Shown here: positions 56,334 to 64,000 of the stretch, in pieces
How positions within the stretch are numbered: the first letter of the stretch is position 1
Layout: the number at the start of each line of letters is the position of its first letter
Assembly (NCBI RefSeq): GCF_900176485.1
Contig: NZ_FWYD01000004.1
Coordinates: forward strand, 1 to 64,000
Direction: 5' to 3'
DNA: 64,000 bases
Source of the DNA: Primorskyibacter flagellatus
GTDB lineage: Bacteria > Pseudomonadota > Alphaproteobacteria > Rhodobacterales > Rhodobacteraceae
The notes under the pieces: generated by a model
What the model saw: the letters and a program-made list of their open reading frames with translations, nothing else
What the model was told of the DNA's origin: nothing
The model's database searches: none
Program-made: the position numbers and the translations under genes

Positions 56334-57875
56334 TCAGTGCGACGCCACCTGGACGGCGTCGGAAGACGCGGCCAGTGCGGTGTCGTAGTTTGAAACCAGC
56401 GCCTCTACCGAGGGGCCGATGATGTCTGTTACCAGGCTGGGATAGACCCCCAGCAGAAGCGTCATGGTCACGAGCGGCGCAAAGATCCACTTCTCGCGGC
56501 GCGTCATGTCGGAGATCGAACGCAGGCTTTCCTTGATCAGGTCGCCCATCACGACCCGGCGATAGAGCCACAGCGCGTAAGAGGCCGACAGGATCACCCC
56601 TGACGTCGCGACCACCGCCACCCAGGTGTTGACCTGGAATACGCCCATCAATGTCAGGAATTCACCGACAAAGCCCGACGTGCCGGGCAAGCCGACATTG
56701 GCCATGGTGAAGAACATGAAGATCAGCGCATAGGACGGCATCCGGTTCACCAACCCGCCATAGGCGTCGATGTCGCGGGTGTGCATCCGGTCATAGATCA
56801 CGCCGACACACAGAAACAGCGCACCCGAGATGAAGCCATGGCTGAGCATCTGGAAGATCGCCCCGTCAACGCCCTGCTGGTTGGCCGCGAAAATCCCCAT
56901 CGTCACATAGCCCATATGGGCGACCGACGAATAGGCAATCAGCTTTTTCATGTCTTCCTGCACCAGCGCAACAAGGCTGGTATAGACGATGGCAATCGCG
57001 CTCATCCACAGGACCAGCGGGGTCAGCACATCGGCCCCCACCGGGAACATCGGAAGGCTGAACCGCAGGAAGCCATAGCCGCCCATCTTCAGCAAGATCG
57101 CCGCCAGCACGACCGAACCTGCCGTCGGGGCCTGAACGTGCGCGTCGGGCAACCATGTGTGGACCGGCCACATCGGCATCTTGACCGCGAAGCTGGCAAA
57201 GAAGGCCAGGAACATCAGCGTCTGCATCCCGCCGACGACATGGATCCCAAGAACAGAGAAACCGGCGGACGAGAACTGATGCGTCATTAGCGTCGGGATG
57301 TCGGTGGTTCCGGCCTCTGCGAACATCGCCACCATGGCGACCAGCATCAGGACCGACCCGAGGAAGGTGTAAAGGAAGAACTTGAAGCTCGCGTAAATGC
57401 GTTCCTTGCCACCCCAGATACCGATGATCAGGAACATCGGTATCAGGCCGGCCTCGAAGAAGACATAGAAGAGAACCAGATCCAGCGCCATGAACACGCC
57501 CAGCATCAGCGTCTCAAGCAGCAGGAATGCGATCATGTATTCCTTGACGCGCGCCTTGACGCCCCAGCTTGCCGCAATGGTCAGCGGCATCATGAAGGTG
57601 GTCAACAGCACGAAAAGCACGGAAATCCCGTCCACGCCCATCTTGTATTTCAGCCCAAGCAGCCAGGCACCCTCTTCCACCATCTGAAAGCCGGTATCGG
57701 CGGGGTTGAACTGAAACAGGATGAACAGCGAAATCAGGAAGGTCGCCCCAGTCGCAAACAGCGCCAGCCATTTGGCATTGCGATCCGCCGCCTCGTCTCC
57801 GCCACGCAGGAACACGGCGAGGATCAGCGCTGCCAGCGCGGGCAGGAAGGTGACAATCGAAAGAAGGTTGTCCAT
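56334..57875 (-). CDS. nuoM: NADH-quinone oxidoreductase subunit M
   Basis: 513 residues, antiporter-like complex I subunit in the membrane arm. Family features: [20 protein letters not shown] with the conserved glutamate, [37 protein letters not shown] and [19 protein letters not shown]. Its ATG shares one base with the nuoL stop (57875), so translation is coupled. Confidence 0.96.
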   Translation of the reverse strand: MDNLLSIVTFLPALAALILAVFLRGGDEAADRNAKWLALFATGATFLISLFILFQFNPADTGFQMVEEGAWLLGLKYKMGVDGISVLFVLLTTFMMPLTIAASWGVKARVKEYMIAFLLLETLMLGVFMALDLVLFYVFFEAGLIPMFLIIGIWGGKERIYASFKFFLYTFLGSVLMLVAMVAMFAEAGTTDIPTLMTHQFSSAGFSVLGIHVVGGMQTLMFLAFFASFAVKMPMWPVHTWLPDAHVQAPTAGSVVLAAILLKMGGYGFLRFSLPMFPVGADVLTPLVLWMSAIAIVYTSLVALVQEDMKKLIAYSSVAHMGYVTMGIFAANQQGVDGAIFQMLSHGFISGALFLCVGVIYDRMHTRDIDAYGGLVNRMPSYALIFMFFTMANVGLPGTSGFVGEFLTLMGVFQVNTWVAVVATSGVILSASYALWLYRRVVMGDLIKESLRSISDMTRREKWIFAPLVTMTLLLGVYPSLVTDIIGPSVEALVSNYDTALAASSDAVQVASH

Positions 57876-60169
57876 CAGTGCGCTCCTCCGCTGAGCGTCA
57901 TCCAGGTGATGAAGATCGCTACCCCGATCACCATGGCGAAGGCATAGGTAAAGATGTAGCCGGACTGAGCGCGCCCCGCGAGCCGTGTGAAGAAGGGCAC
58001 AATCCCCATTGCGACACCATTCAGCGACCCGTCGATGGCCTTGCCGTCACCGCCCTTCCACAACAGGCGGCCAAGCGATTTTGCAGCGCGGATGAAGATC
58101 ACATCGTACAGCTCGTCGAAATACCACTTGTTCAGCAGGAACAGGTACAACGGACGTTGCTGCTCTGCCAACTTGCGCGGCATGGCGGGGTTCACGATGT
58201 AGAACCAGTAGGCCACGACAAAGCCGATCAGCATGGCGATGAACGGGCTGACCTTGACCCAGACGGGTGCGTGATGCGCGTCGTCCATGACATGGTTGGC
58301 CGGTCCGGTGAAGATCGCGCCTTGCGGCGCCATCCCGGAAACAACGGGCGCATGATCCGCGTCTGCCTCACCATGCGCTTCATCAACCAAAGCGTCCCCT
58401 TGCGCAGCCTCCGCCGCAACAGTTTCGCCATCGGCCGCGGGTTCAGCATCACCGGCATCTGCAACAACCGCTTGGCCATCGGTGGCGGATTCATCATCCC
58501 CGGTGTCGGCAACAACCTCTTGGTCGGTTGCGGCGGGTTCAGCTTGGCCCGCCTCGGCAGTGGGAGCCTCATTGCCGGTATCGGCGGCATGATCTTCGGT
58601 CGCGGCGGTTTCGCCGTGCCCCTCGGACGCCTCGGCATGGGCCGGGACACCGAAGAAACGGTTAACGGTATTATGGTCGCCGAAGAAACTGTTATACCAG
58701 ACCATCCCGGCCAGCACCGAACCGACCGCCAGCACACCCAGCGGGATCAGCATCACTTTGGGAGACTCATGCGCATGTTCATGCGTATGACGGTCGCCGC
58801 GTGCCTTGCCGTAAAAGGTCAGGAACATCAGCCGCCAGCTATAGAAACTGGTGAAAAGTGCCGCGACCACCAGCATCCAGAAGGCATAGCCGCCTTGCGT
58901 ACCGGCCCAGGCGCTTTCGATCACGGCGTCTTTGGACAGGAATCCGGCAAAGCCGATATGGGTCAGCGGAATGCCCACCCCGGTGATGGCCAGCGTGCCG
59001 ATCAGCATCGCCCCGAACGTATAGGGGATCTTTTTGCGCAGGTTGCCGTAGTTCCGCATGTCCTGTTCGTGATGCATGGCGTGGATCACCGAACCGGCCC
59101 CCAGAAACAGCATCGCCTTGAAGAACGCGTGTGTCAGCAGGTGGAACATCGCCACCGAATAGACGCCGACACCGGCGGCCACAAACATATAGCCAAGCTG
59201 CGACATGGTCGAATAGGCGATCACACGCTTGATGTCGTTCTGTACCAGACCGATCGTCGCCGCGACAAAGGCGGTAGACGCCCCCATGAAGGTGATGAAG
59301 GTCAAGGTTTCAGGCGCGTATTCCATCAAGGGTGACATGCGACAGACAAGGAAGACACCGGCAGTGACCATCGTCGCGGCGTGGATCAGCGCCGACACCG
59401 GCGTCGGACCCTCCATCGCGTCGGGAAGCCATGTGTGCAGGAACAACTGCGCCGATTTCCCCATCGCGCCGACAAAGAGCAGGAAGGCAATCAGGTTTGC
59501 CGCGTTCCACTCGGTCCACAGAAAGGTCAGTTGCGTATCGGCCAGACCGGCAGAGGCGGCAAACACGTCGTCAAGCCTGATCGAGTCCGTCAGGTAGAAC
59601 AGCCCCAAGATCCCCAGCAAAAAGCCGAAATCACCGACCCGGTTGACCACGAAGGCCTTGATCGCGGCGGCATTGGCGCTTGGCTTGCGGTAGTAGAAAC
59701 CGATCAGCAGGTATGAGGCGACACCGACGCCTTCCCAGCCAAAGAACATCTGTACAAGGTTGTCGGACGTGACCAGCGCCAGCATGGCAAAGGTAAAGAA
59801 GGACAGGTAGGCGAAGAAACGCGGCTTGTAGACTTCACCCTCGCTCCATTGCGGATCATGATCCATGTAGCCGAAGCTGTAGAGATGAACCAGCGCGGAA
59901 ACGGTTGTCACAACGATCAGCATGATCGAGGTCAGACGGTCCAGACGGATCGACCAATCCGTCGACAGCGACCCGGATTCGACCCAGCGCAGGATCTGAA
60001 TGTGTTGTGTTTCCGGGCCATGGGTCAGAAAGACGATCCACGAAAAGAAACAGGCCACGAACAGCAGACCGGTGGTGATCCACATGGCCCCACGCTCGCC
60101 GATCAGACGCCAGCCGAAACCAGCGATCAGGGCACCGACCAAGGGCGCGTAGAGGATGATCGTTTCCAT
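57875..60169 (-). CDS. nuoL: NADH-quinone oxidoreductase subunit L, with an acidic repeat insertion
   Basis: 764 residues, longer than the usual 610-700. Standard membrane part: [78 protein letters not shown]. Residues ~510-635 are an inserted acidic alanine-, glutamate- and aspartate-rich region before the final helices, with imperfect ~16-residue units ([40 protein letters not shown]). The long C-terminal helices follow ([20 protein letters not shown]). The insertion lies in the region linking to the lateral helix, so it is probably an exposed loop. Confidence 0.93.
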   Translation of the reverse strand: METIILYAPLVGALIAGFGWRLIGERGAMWITTGLLFVACFFSWIVFLTHGPETQHIQILRWVESGSLSTDWSIRLDRLTSIMLIVVTTVSALVHLYSFGYMDHDPQWSEGEVYKPRFFAYLSFFTFAMLALVTSDNLVQMFFGWEGVGVASYLLIGFYYRKPSANAAAIKAFVVNRVGDFGFLLGILGLFYLTDSIRLDDVFAASAGLADTQLTFLWTEWNAANLIAFLLFVGAMGKSAQLFLHTWLPDAMEGPTPVSALIHAATMVTAGVFLVCRMSPLMEYAPETLTFITFMGASTAFVAATIGLVQNDIKRVIAYSTMSQLGYMFVAAGVGVYSVAMFHLLTHAFFKAMLFLGAGSVIHAMHHEQDMRNYGNLRKKIPYTFGAMLIGTLAITGVGIPLTHIGFAGFLSKDAVIESAWAGTQGGYAFWMLVVAALFTSFYSWRLMFLTFYGKARGDRHTHEHAHESPKVMLIPLGVLAVGSVLAGMVWYNSFFGDHNTVNRFFGVPAHAEASEGHGETAATEDHAADTGNEAPTAEAGQAEPAATDQEVVADTGDDESATDGQAVVADAGDAEPAADGETVAAEAAQGDALVDEAHGEADADHAPVVSGMAPQGAIFTGPANHVMDDAHHAPVWVKVSPFIAMLIGFVVAYWFYIVNPAMPRKLAEQQRPLYLFLLNKWYFDELYDVIFIRAAKSLGRLLWKGGDGKAIDGSLNGVAMGIVPFFTRLAGRAQSGYIFTYAFAMVIGVAIFITWMTLSGGAH
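58415..58560. repeat. imperfect tandem repeats inside nuoL
   Basis: Three diverged units of about 45-48 bases encode the acidic motifs of the NuoL insertion; shared cores include GGCGGATTCATCATC versus GCGGGTTCAGCATC and GGCATCTGCAACAACCG versus GGTGTCGGCAACAACC. Repeat expansion and drift explain the length difference from other NuoL proteins. Confidence 0.6.
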
Positions 60170-60174
60170 GTCGG

Positions 60175-60480
60175 TCAGCCTTTCATGACGTTGACGTCTT
60201 CCACGGCGATGGTGCCGCGGTTCCGGAAGAAGCAGACGAGGATGGCAAGGCCGATGGCCGCCTCGGCCGCGGCGACGGTCAGGACGAACAGCGTGAATAT
60301 CTGCCCCACCAGATCGCCCAGAAAGGACGAAAAGGCCACAAGATTGATGTTCACCGCCAAGAGCATCAGTTCGATGCTCATCAGCAGGATGATCACGTTC
60401 TTGCGGTTCAGGAAAAGCCCGAAGATGCCGATGACAAACAGCGTCGCCGCGACCGTCAGGTAATGTTCAAGTCCGATCAT
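60175..60480 (-). CDS. nuoK: NADH-quinone oxidoreductase subunit K
   Basis: 101 residues, three membrane helices. [20 protein letters not shown] start, the [20 protein letters not shown] helix with the conserved glutamate, and [20 protein letters not shown] with the second glutamate. ATG 60480 gives the usual length; a start four codons earlier is less typical. It lies between the 24-residue ORF and nuoL. Confidence 0.96.
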   Translation of the reverse strand: MIGLEHYLTVAATLFVIGIFGLFLNRKNVIILLMSIELMLLAVNINLVAFSSFLGDLVGQIFTLFVLTVAAAEAAIGLAILVCFFRNRGTIAVEDVNVMKG

Positions 60481-60534
60481 CTTGTCCCTCAAGAAGTCTT
60501 GCCCGGATTTCCGGGTCGTTTCGGCGTCCGGCGG

Positions 60535-60609
60535 TCAGCCCAGAAAGGAGTAGCCGCCCAACACGATGATCAGAACGACCACCACGATGATTATTGTATT
60601 TGTCGACAT
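60535..60609 (-). CDS. small membrane peptide gene (24 residues) between nuoJ and nuoK
   Basis: ATG 60609 with AAAGGA eight to thirteen bases upstream, followed by a 24-codon frame. The product starts MSTNT, has a single hydrophobic run (IIIVVVVLIIVLGG) and ends YSFLG, so it looks like a one-pass membrane peptide. It is co-directional with nuoJ and nuoK and has no overlap with either. Such small peptides can be accessory subunits of respiratory complexes. No homologue is known to me; the case rests on the ribosome site, the hydrophobic content and the position. Confidence 0.55.
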   Translation of the reverse strand: MSTNTIIIVVVVLIIVLGGYSFLG

Positions 60610-60649
60610 TACATGTCCTTTCGTTTCCAGACAGGGCGCGATCGCGAGA

Positions 60650-61252
60650 TCACAACCCCTGCCCCGGTTTCACGTCACGCAGTTCCATCGCCTTGGCCGG
60701 ATCACGCATCATCTGCGCGATAATATCCTGGCGCTTTACATCCTTGCGGTGGCGCAGGGTCAGCACGATGGCACCGATCATGGCGACCAGCAGGATCAGC
60801 CCGGCCAGTTGGAACAGCAGGAAATACTGATCGTAAAGCAGCAAGCCCAAAGCCTCGGTGTTGTGCCGCCCGTCGGGCATCACTGCCGCGCGCATGCCTT
60901 CGGCAGCGTCGGAGGTCTGCCAGACCCCAAGCGCCATGCCAAGCTGCATCAGGATGATCACCCCGAACAGCAGTGCCAGTGGCATGTAGCCCGCCATTTC
61001 GGCCCGAAGTTCGGCAAAATCCACGTCCAGCATCATCACGACGAAGAGGAAAAGCACCGCAACCGCGCCAACATAGACGATGACCAGCAGCATCGCGACG
61101 AATTCTGCCCCGAGCAAAACAAAAAGCCCGGCCGAGCTGAGGAAAGCCAGGATAAGCCACAGCACAGAATGCACCGGGTTTCGGCTGACAACGGTGAACA
61201 GTCCACCGGCAATCGTGCACAGTGCGAACAGATAGAAAGCGAACACCATCAT
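60650..61252 (-). CDS. nuoJ: NADH-quinone oxidoreductase subunit J
   Basis: 200 residues with five membrane helices, complex I membrane arm. Recognised by [62 protein letters not shown] and [12 protein letters not shown]. Start overlaps the stop of the carboxymuconolactone decarboxylase-like gene by four bases (ATGA). Confidence 0.95.
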   Translation of the reverse strand: MMVFAFYLFALCTIAGGLFTVVSRNPVHSVLWLILAFLSSAGLFVLLGAEFVAMLLVIVYVGAVAVLFLFVVMMLDVDFAELRAEMAGYMPLALLFGVIILMQLGMALGVWQTSDAAEGMRAAVMPDGRHNTEALGLLLYDQYFLLFQLAGLILLVAMIGAIVLTLRHRKDVKRQDIIAQMMRDPAKAMELRDVKPGQGL

Positions 61253-61656
61253 GTTTCGTTATCCTTGTTATCTTCCATCACCGCGCGCGCAAGATCCATC
61301 GCGCGGGTCATGGCCGGAATGCCCGCGAACATCGACATCTGGGCGATGGTCTCGGCAATCTCGTCATTGGTTGCGCCGGCTTCCATGGCGTGTCGGACGG
61401 TCATGCGCAATGGGGTTTCTGCCTGCGCGCCCTGCATGGTCAGACCTGCCAGCGTCAACAAAAGCCGCGTCTTGGCGTCCAGCCCTTCCTTGCTAAGGCC
61501 CCGCCCGAACCACATTTCCATGCTGTCCTTGGGCATGGTCGGCCAAAGCTTCTCGAAGCCCTTGGGATTGAACGTCTCCATCGCCGGATTGAAGGCCTTG
61601 GCCATTTCCTGCGCCTGAGCCATCATCAGTTCGAAAGGGGTCTTTGCATCCGTCAT
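61249..61656 (-). CDS. carboxymuconolactone decarboxylase-like protein inside the nuo operon
   Basis: 135 residues. Helical CMD fold with [40 protein letters not shown] and [20 protein letters not shown]. The CxxC pair of AhpD-type peroxidases is absent, so it is a decarboxylase-like or structural member. It overlaps nuoJ downstream and the DUF4259 gene upstream by four bases each, so it is translated with the operon. Role unknown. Confidence 0.8.
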   Translation of the reverse strand: MTDAKTPFELMMAQAQEMAKAFNPAMETFNPKGFEKLWPTMPKDSMEMWFGRGLSKEGLDAKTRLLLTLAGLTMQGAQAETPLRMTVRHAMEAGATNDEIAETIAQMSMFAGIPAMTRAMDLARAVMEDNKDNET

Positions 61657-62078
61657 AGCGTGCCTCCATTCAACCGTTCCCTGAGCCCGTTCACAACGCC
61701 AAGCCATTCGGCCAGCGAATCCGACTCCGTCCACATATCGTAAAGCTCTGACGTACCGTCATCCGTCACGACAACATCAACCGTGCGGGGTGCCAGACCT
61801 CGCGCATCCGCCGAACCCGCCACATCCGCTTCGTGCAGGCGGATCACATTACGCTCATCCTCACCCAGGTCATCCGAGGGTTGCCCGAGGCTGGTGCCGA
61901 CGATCTCGGCCGCCGCTAGACCGATGGCTCCGACATCGGCATCGACATAGCCCGCCGAGGCAGACGCGATCACGTCTTCAAACGCCTCAATCACGGCACC
62001 GACGCCCCCGGCCTCGTACTCCCCCAGGAAGTCCGCCGCGTCGTCATTGTCGAATATTCCGATGCCCCAGGCACCCAT
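61653..62078 (-). CDS. DUF4259-like protein inside the nuo operon
   Basis: 141 residues, starting MGAWGIGIFDNDDAADFLGE, the characteristic opening of DUF4259, followed by acidic helices and a C-terminal SDSLAEWLGVVNGLRERL. No signal peptide. Located 16 bases after nuoI and coupled to the CMD-like gene by ATGA. The family has no known function; its place within nuo suggests co-expression with complex I. Confidence 0.75.
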   Translation of the reverse strand: MGAWGIGIFDNDDAADFLGEYEAGGVGAVIEAFEDVIASASAGYVDADVGAIGLAAAEIVGTSLGQPSDDLGEDERNVIRLHEADVAGSADARGLAPRTVDVVVTDDGTSELYDMWTESDSLAEWLGVVNGLRERLNGGTL

Positions 62079-62094
62079 GTCGTTTCTCCCGGCG

Positions 62095-62589
62095 TTAGCG
62101 GTAGGGCGCGTCCAGTTCGAGATTGCGGGCAATCTCTGATTCCCACCGGTCGCCATTCGCAAGCAGCTTTTCCTTATCGTAGAACAGCTCTTCGCGGGTT
62201 TCCGTCGAAAATTCAAAATTCGGGCCTTCGACAATCGCATCCACCGGGCACGCCTCCTGGCAGAAGCCGCAATAGATGCACTTGGTCATGTCGATGTCGT
62301 AACGTGTCGTGCGGCGGCTGCCGTCGTCACGGGGTTCCGCGTCAATCGTGATGGCTTGCGCCGGGCAGATCGCCTCGCACAGTTTGCAGGCGATGCAACG
62401 CTCTTCACCGTTGGGATAGCGGCGCAGCGCATGTTCGCCACGGAAACGCGGGCTGAGCGGGCCTTTTTCATGCGGGTAGTTCAGCGTCGCCTTCGGAGCG
62501 AAGAAATACCGCAGCCCCAGCTTCATGCCGATCACGAAATCCCAAAGAAGAAAGTATTTCGCGGTCCGCCTGTAGTCGATCTGGGTCAT
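62095..62589 (-). CDS. nuoI: NADH-quinone oxidoreductase subunit I (two 4Fe-4S)
   Basis: 164 residues. Peripheral arm ferredoxin subunit carrying clusters N6a and N6b: [16 protein letters not shown] and [16 protein letters not shown], with [20 protein letters not shown] in front. Both CxxCxxCxxxCP motifs are complete. It lies 48 bases downstream of nuoH. Confidence 0.97.
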   Translation of the reverse strand: MTQIDYRRTAKYFLLWDFVIGMKLGLRYFFAPKATLNYPHEKGPLSPRFRGEHALRRYPNGEERCIACKLCEAICPAQAITIDAEPRDDGSRRTTRYDIDMTKCIYCGFCQEACPVDAIVEGPNFEFSTETREELFYDKEKLLANGDRWESEIARNLELDAPYR

Positions 62590-62637
62590 AGCACCACCTC
62601 TGGGTCAGCTTTATAACAGTTTGCCAGCGTGTTCATC

Positions 62638-63675
62638 TCAGGCCCCCGTCGACCAGCGGGCGAAGATGCCCCAGAACCAGCCGAACTTTGCGGCGAAGGA
62701 GACGAAGACCACCCAGAACAGGCTGAACGGCAGGAACACTTTCCAGCCAAGGCGCATCAGCTGGTCATAGCGGTAGCGCGGGGTGATCGCCTTGACCATC
62801 GCGAAGAGGAAGAAGAAGAACGCCATCTTGCCGACCATCCACAGCGCCCCGTCCGGCAGGCCCGGAATGGGTGACAGCCAACCGCCGAAGAACAGCAGCG
62901 AGGTCAGTGCGCACATCAGGAAGATAGCGATATATTCGCCGGCCATGAACAGCAGGAAGGGCGTCGCGGAATATTCCACCTGGTAGCCCGCAACCAGTTC
63001 CGATTCCGCCTCTGGCAGGTCGAATGGCGGGCGGTTGGTTTCTGCCAGCGCCGAGATGAAGAACAGGAACACCATCGGGAAATGCGGGATCCAGTACCAG
63101 TTGAACAAGCCGAAATCGCCGTCCTGTGCCCGGACAATGTCACCAAAGTTCAGCGATCCGGTCGAAATGATTACCCCGATGATGATGAGGCCAATCGAGA
63201 CCTCATAGGAAATCATCTGCGCCGCCGACCGCAACGAGCCGAGGAACGGGTATTTGGAGTTCGAGGCCCAGCCGCCCATGATGACGCCGTAAACCTCCAG
63301 CGAGGAGACAGCGAAAACATACAGCACGGCGACGTTGATATCCGACAGCACCCAGTTGTCGTTGAACGGGATCACCGCCCAGGCGATGATTGCCAGCACG
63401 AAACTGGTCATCGGCGCCAGAATGAACACGGTCTTGTCGGCACCCGCAGGCACGACAACTTCCTTGAGAACGTATTTCAGCGCGTCGGCCACCGATTGCA
63501 GAATGCCGAACGTACCGACCACGTTCGGACCCCGACGCATCTGAACCGCAGCCCAGATCTTTCGGTCGCCATAAACGAGGAACAGCAGCGAAATCATCAC
63601 GAAACCGGTCATCGCCAGGCATTGCGCGGCGACGATCAGCAGGATCCCCAGCGGGGTGGAAAAGAATTCAGCCAT
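62638..63675 (-). CDS. nuoH: NADH-quinone oxidoreductase subunit H
   Basis: 345 residues, about eight membrane helices, forming part of the quinone chamber. Typical segments: [40 protein letters not shown] (quinone-site loop), [20 protein letters not shown] and [20 protein letters not shown]. The start is seven bases after the upstream small gene. Confidence 0.97.
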   Translation of the reverse strand: MAEFFSTPLGILLIVAAQCLAMTGFVMISLLFLVYGDRKIWAAVQMRRGPNVVGTFGILQSVADALKYVLKEVVVPAGADKTVFILAPMTSFVLAIIAWAVIPFNDNWVLSDINVAVLYVFAVSSLEVYGVIMGGWASNSKYPFLGSLRSAAQMISYEVSIGLIIIGVIISTGSLNFGDIVRAQDGDFGLFNWYWIPHFPMVFLFFISALAETNRPPFDLPEAESELVAGYQVEYSATPFLLFMAGEYIAIFLMCALTSLLFFGGWLSPIPGLPDGALWMVGKMAFFFFLFAMVKAITPRYRYDQLMRLGWKVFLPFSLFWVVFVSFAAKFGWFWGIFARWSTGA

Positions 63676-63682
63676 CAGGTCC

Positions 63683-64000
63683 TCACACCATCGGTATTCC
63701 GTTCTGAGCGCAGGCTTCGGCGACGACTTCGGCGTCGATCGTCATCAGCCCGCGCGGCAGCGTTGGCGAGATGGTGTAAACCGCATCTCCCCGCCAGAGG
63801 CCACCCTCTTCTGTCACATTCGTGCGCAAATGACGCGCAAAACCGTAGTCCCGGTCAAGGGTGTAGCGCGACACGGCACATTCGGCGTAGCGCTCGATGT
63901 CTTTCGGCCCCTGCCCGCCCTTCAGCGCGACAAATACATTCACCAGATCATCATCCAGCGCCTCGGTCTCGATTCCCATATATTCAGGCGCGATCGCAGG
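63683..64000 (-). CDS. DUF5333-like protein, cut by the window edge
   Basis: The open frame runs to the end of the window without a start codon being needed; an internal ATG at 63979 is probably not the true start because the frame stays open beyond it (PAIAPEY precedes it). The visible part has two cysteines ([16 protein letters not shown]), compatible with a periplasmic disulfide protein. Position between nuoG (outside the window) and nuoH, with a seven-base gap, fits the DUF5333 family of Rhodobacteraceae. Function unknown. Confidence 0.6.
   Translation of the reverse strand, partial: PAIAPEYMGIETEALDDDLVNVFVALKGGQGPKDIERYAECAVSRYTLDRDYGFARHLRTNVTEEGGLWRGDAVYTISPTLPRGLMTIDAEVVAEACAQNGIPMV

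Noticed and set aside
57878-59335. Plus-strand open frame of 485 codons opposite nuoL
   Set aside because: Antisense to nuoL; composition of the translation is shadow-like (rich in Arg, His, Gly) and there is no ribosome site or family motif.

Overview
The window looks like a core-genome stretch of an alphaproteobacterium of the Rhodobacteraceae (Roseobacter group). The grounds are: high GC with strong GC3 bias; ctaD standing apart from the other cytochrome oxidase genes; a nuo operon interrupted by small unrelated genes; a surE-pcm-nlpD cluster; tatABC followed by a DUF815-type ATPase; glyQ/glyS split by a small membrane protein; a CtrA-type TTAA-N7-TTAA box and an FNR-type box. The identification is from gene content and protein resemblance only; no search was run.

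Layout. 1-1132: truncated tyrosine integrase next to the 3' end of tRNA-Leu(GAG), probably the edge of an integrated element lying to the left. 1210-6157: metallophosphoesterase and lipid kinase, lipB, a DUF1127-type protein, then ctaD behind a regulatory region. 6345-16616: DUF2244 protein and glycosyltransferase, YqeY protein, carA, a large membrane glycosyltransferase with a CtrA box and hairpin in front, GntR regulator, HAD 5'-nucleotidase, UbiH-like monooxygenase, class V aminotransferase and two Lrp/AsnC regulators divergent from ilvC. 16747-31734: ilvC, DMT transporter, folB-folP-glmM, SleB hydrolase, ppdK, glyS/DUF6446/glyQ, and a secreted trypsin-fold protein that has lost its catalytic His and Ser. 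31921-41917: purF, mechanosensitive channel, small GspC/PilP-like protein, SDR, surE-pcm-nlpD, DUF815 ATPase, tatCBA, YafY-type regulator. 41953-51501: orphan ABC ATPase, HEAT-like alkylation repair protein, SDR with an altered active site, prfC, two tandem paralogous glycosyltransferases, DEAD-box helicase. 51567-64000: RNase J, coaX, birA and the distal part of the nuo operon (nuoN to nuoH, all on the minus strand), with inserted small genes.

How the genes work together. Much of the window is housekeeping: respiration (ctaD, nuo), lipoate, folate, pyrimidine, purine and branched-chain amino acid synthesis, tRNA charging, translation termination, protein export and RNA decay. The less ordinary material is regulatory or architectural: the ctaD control region, the CtrA box and hairpin before the glycosyltransferase, a 19-bp palindrome before the GspC/PilP-like gene, TGTCAG repeats before the YafY-type regulator, an RBS-masking hairpin at the mechanosensitive channel, a C9 tract at the start of the ABC ATPase, a repeat-bearing insertion in NuoL, and a 24-residue membrane peptide gene inside the nuo operon. 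I saw no CRISPR array, rRNA, complete insertion sequence or recognisable defence system. No clearly new multi-gene system is established; the best leads are listed as findings.
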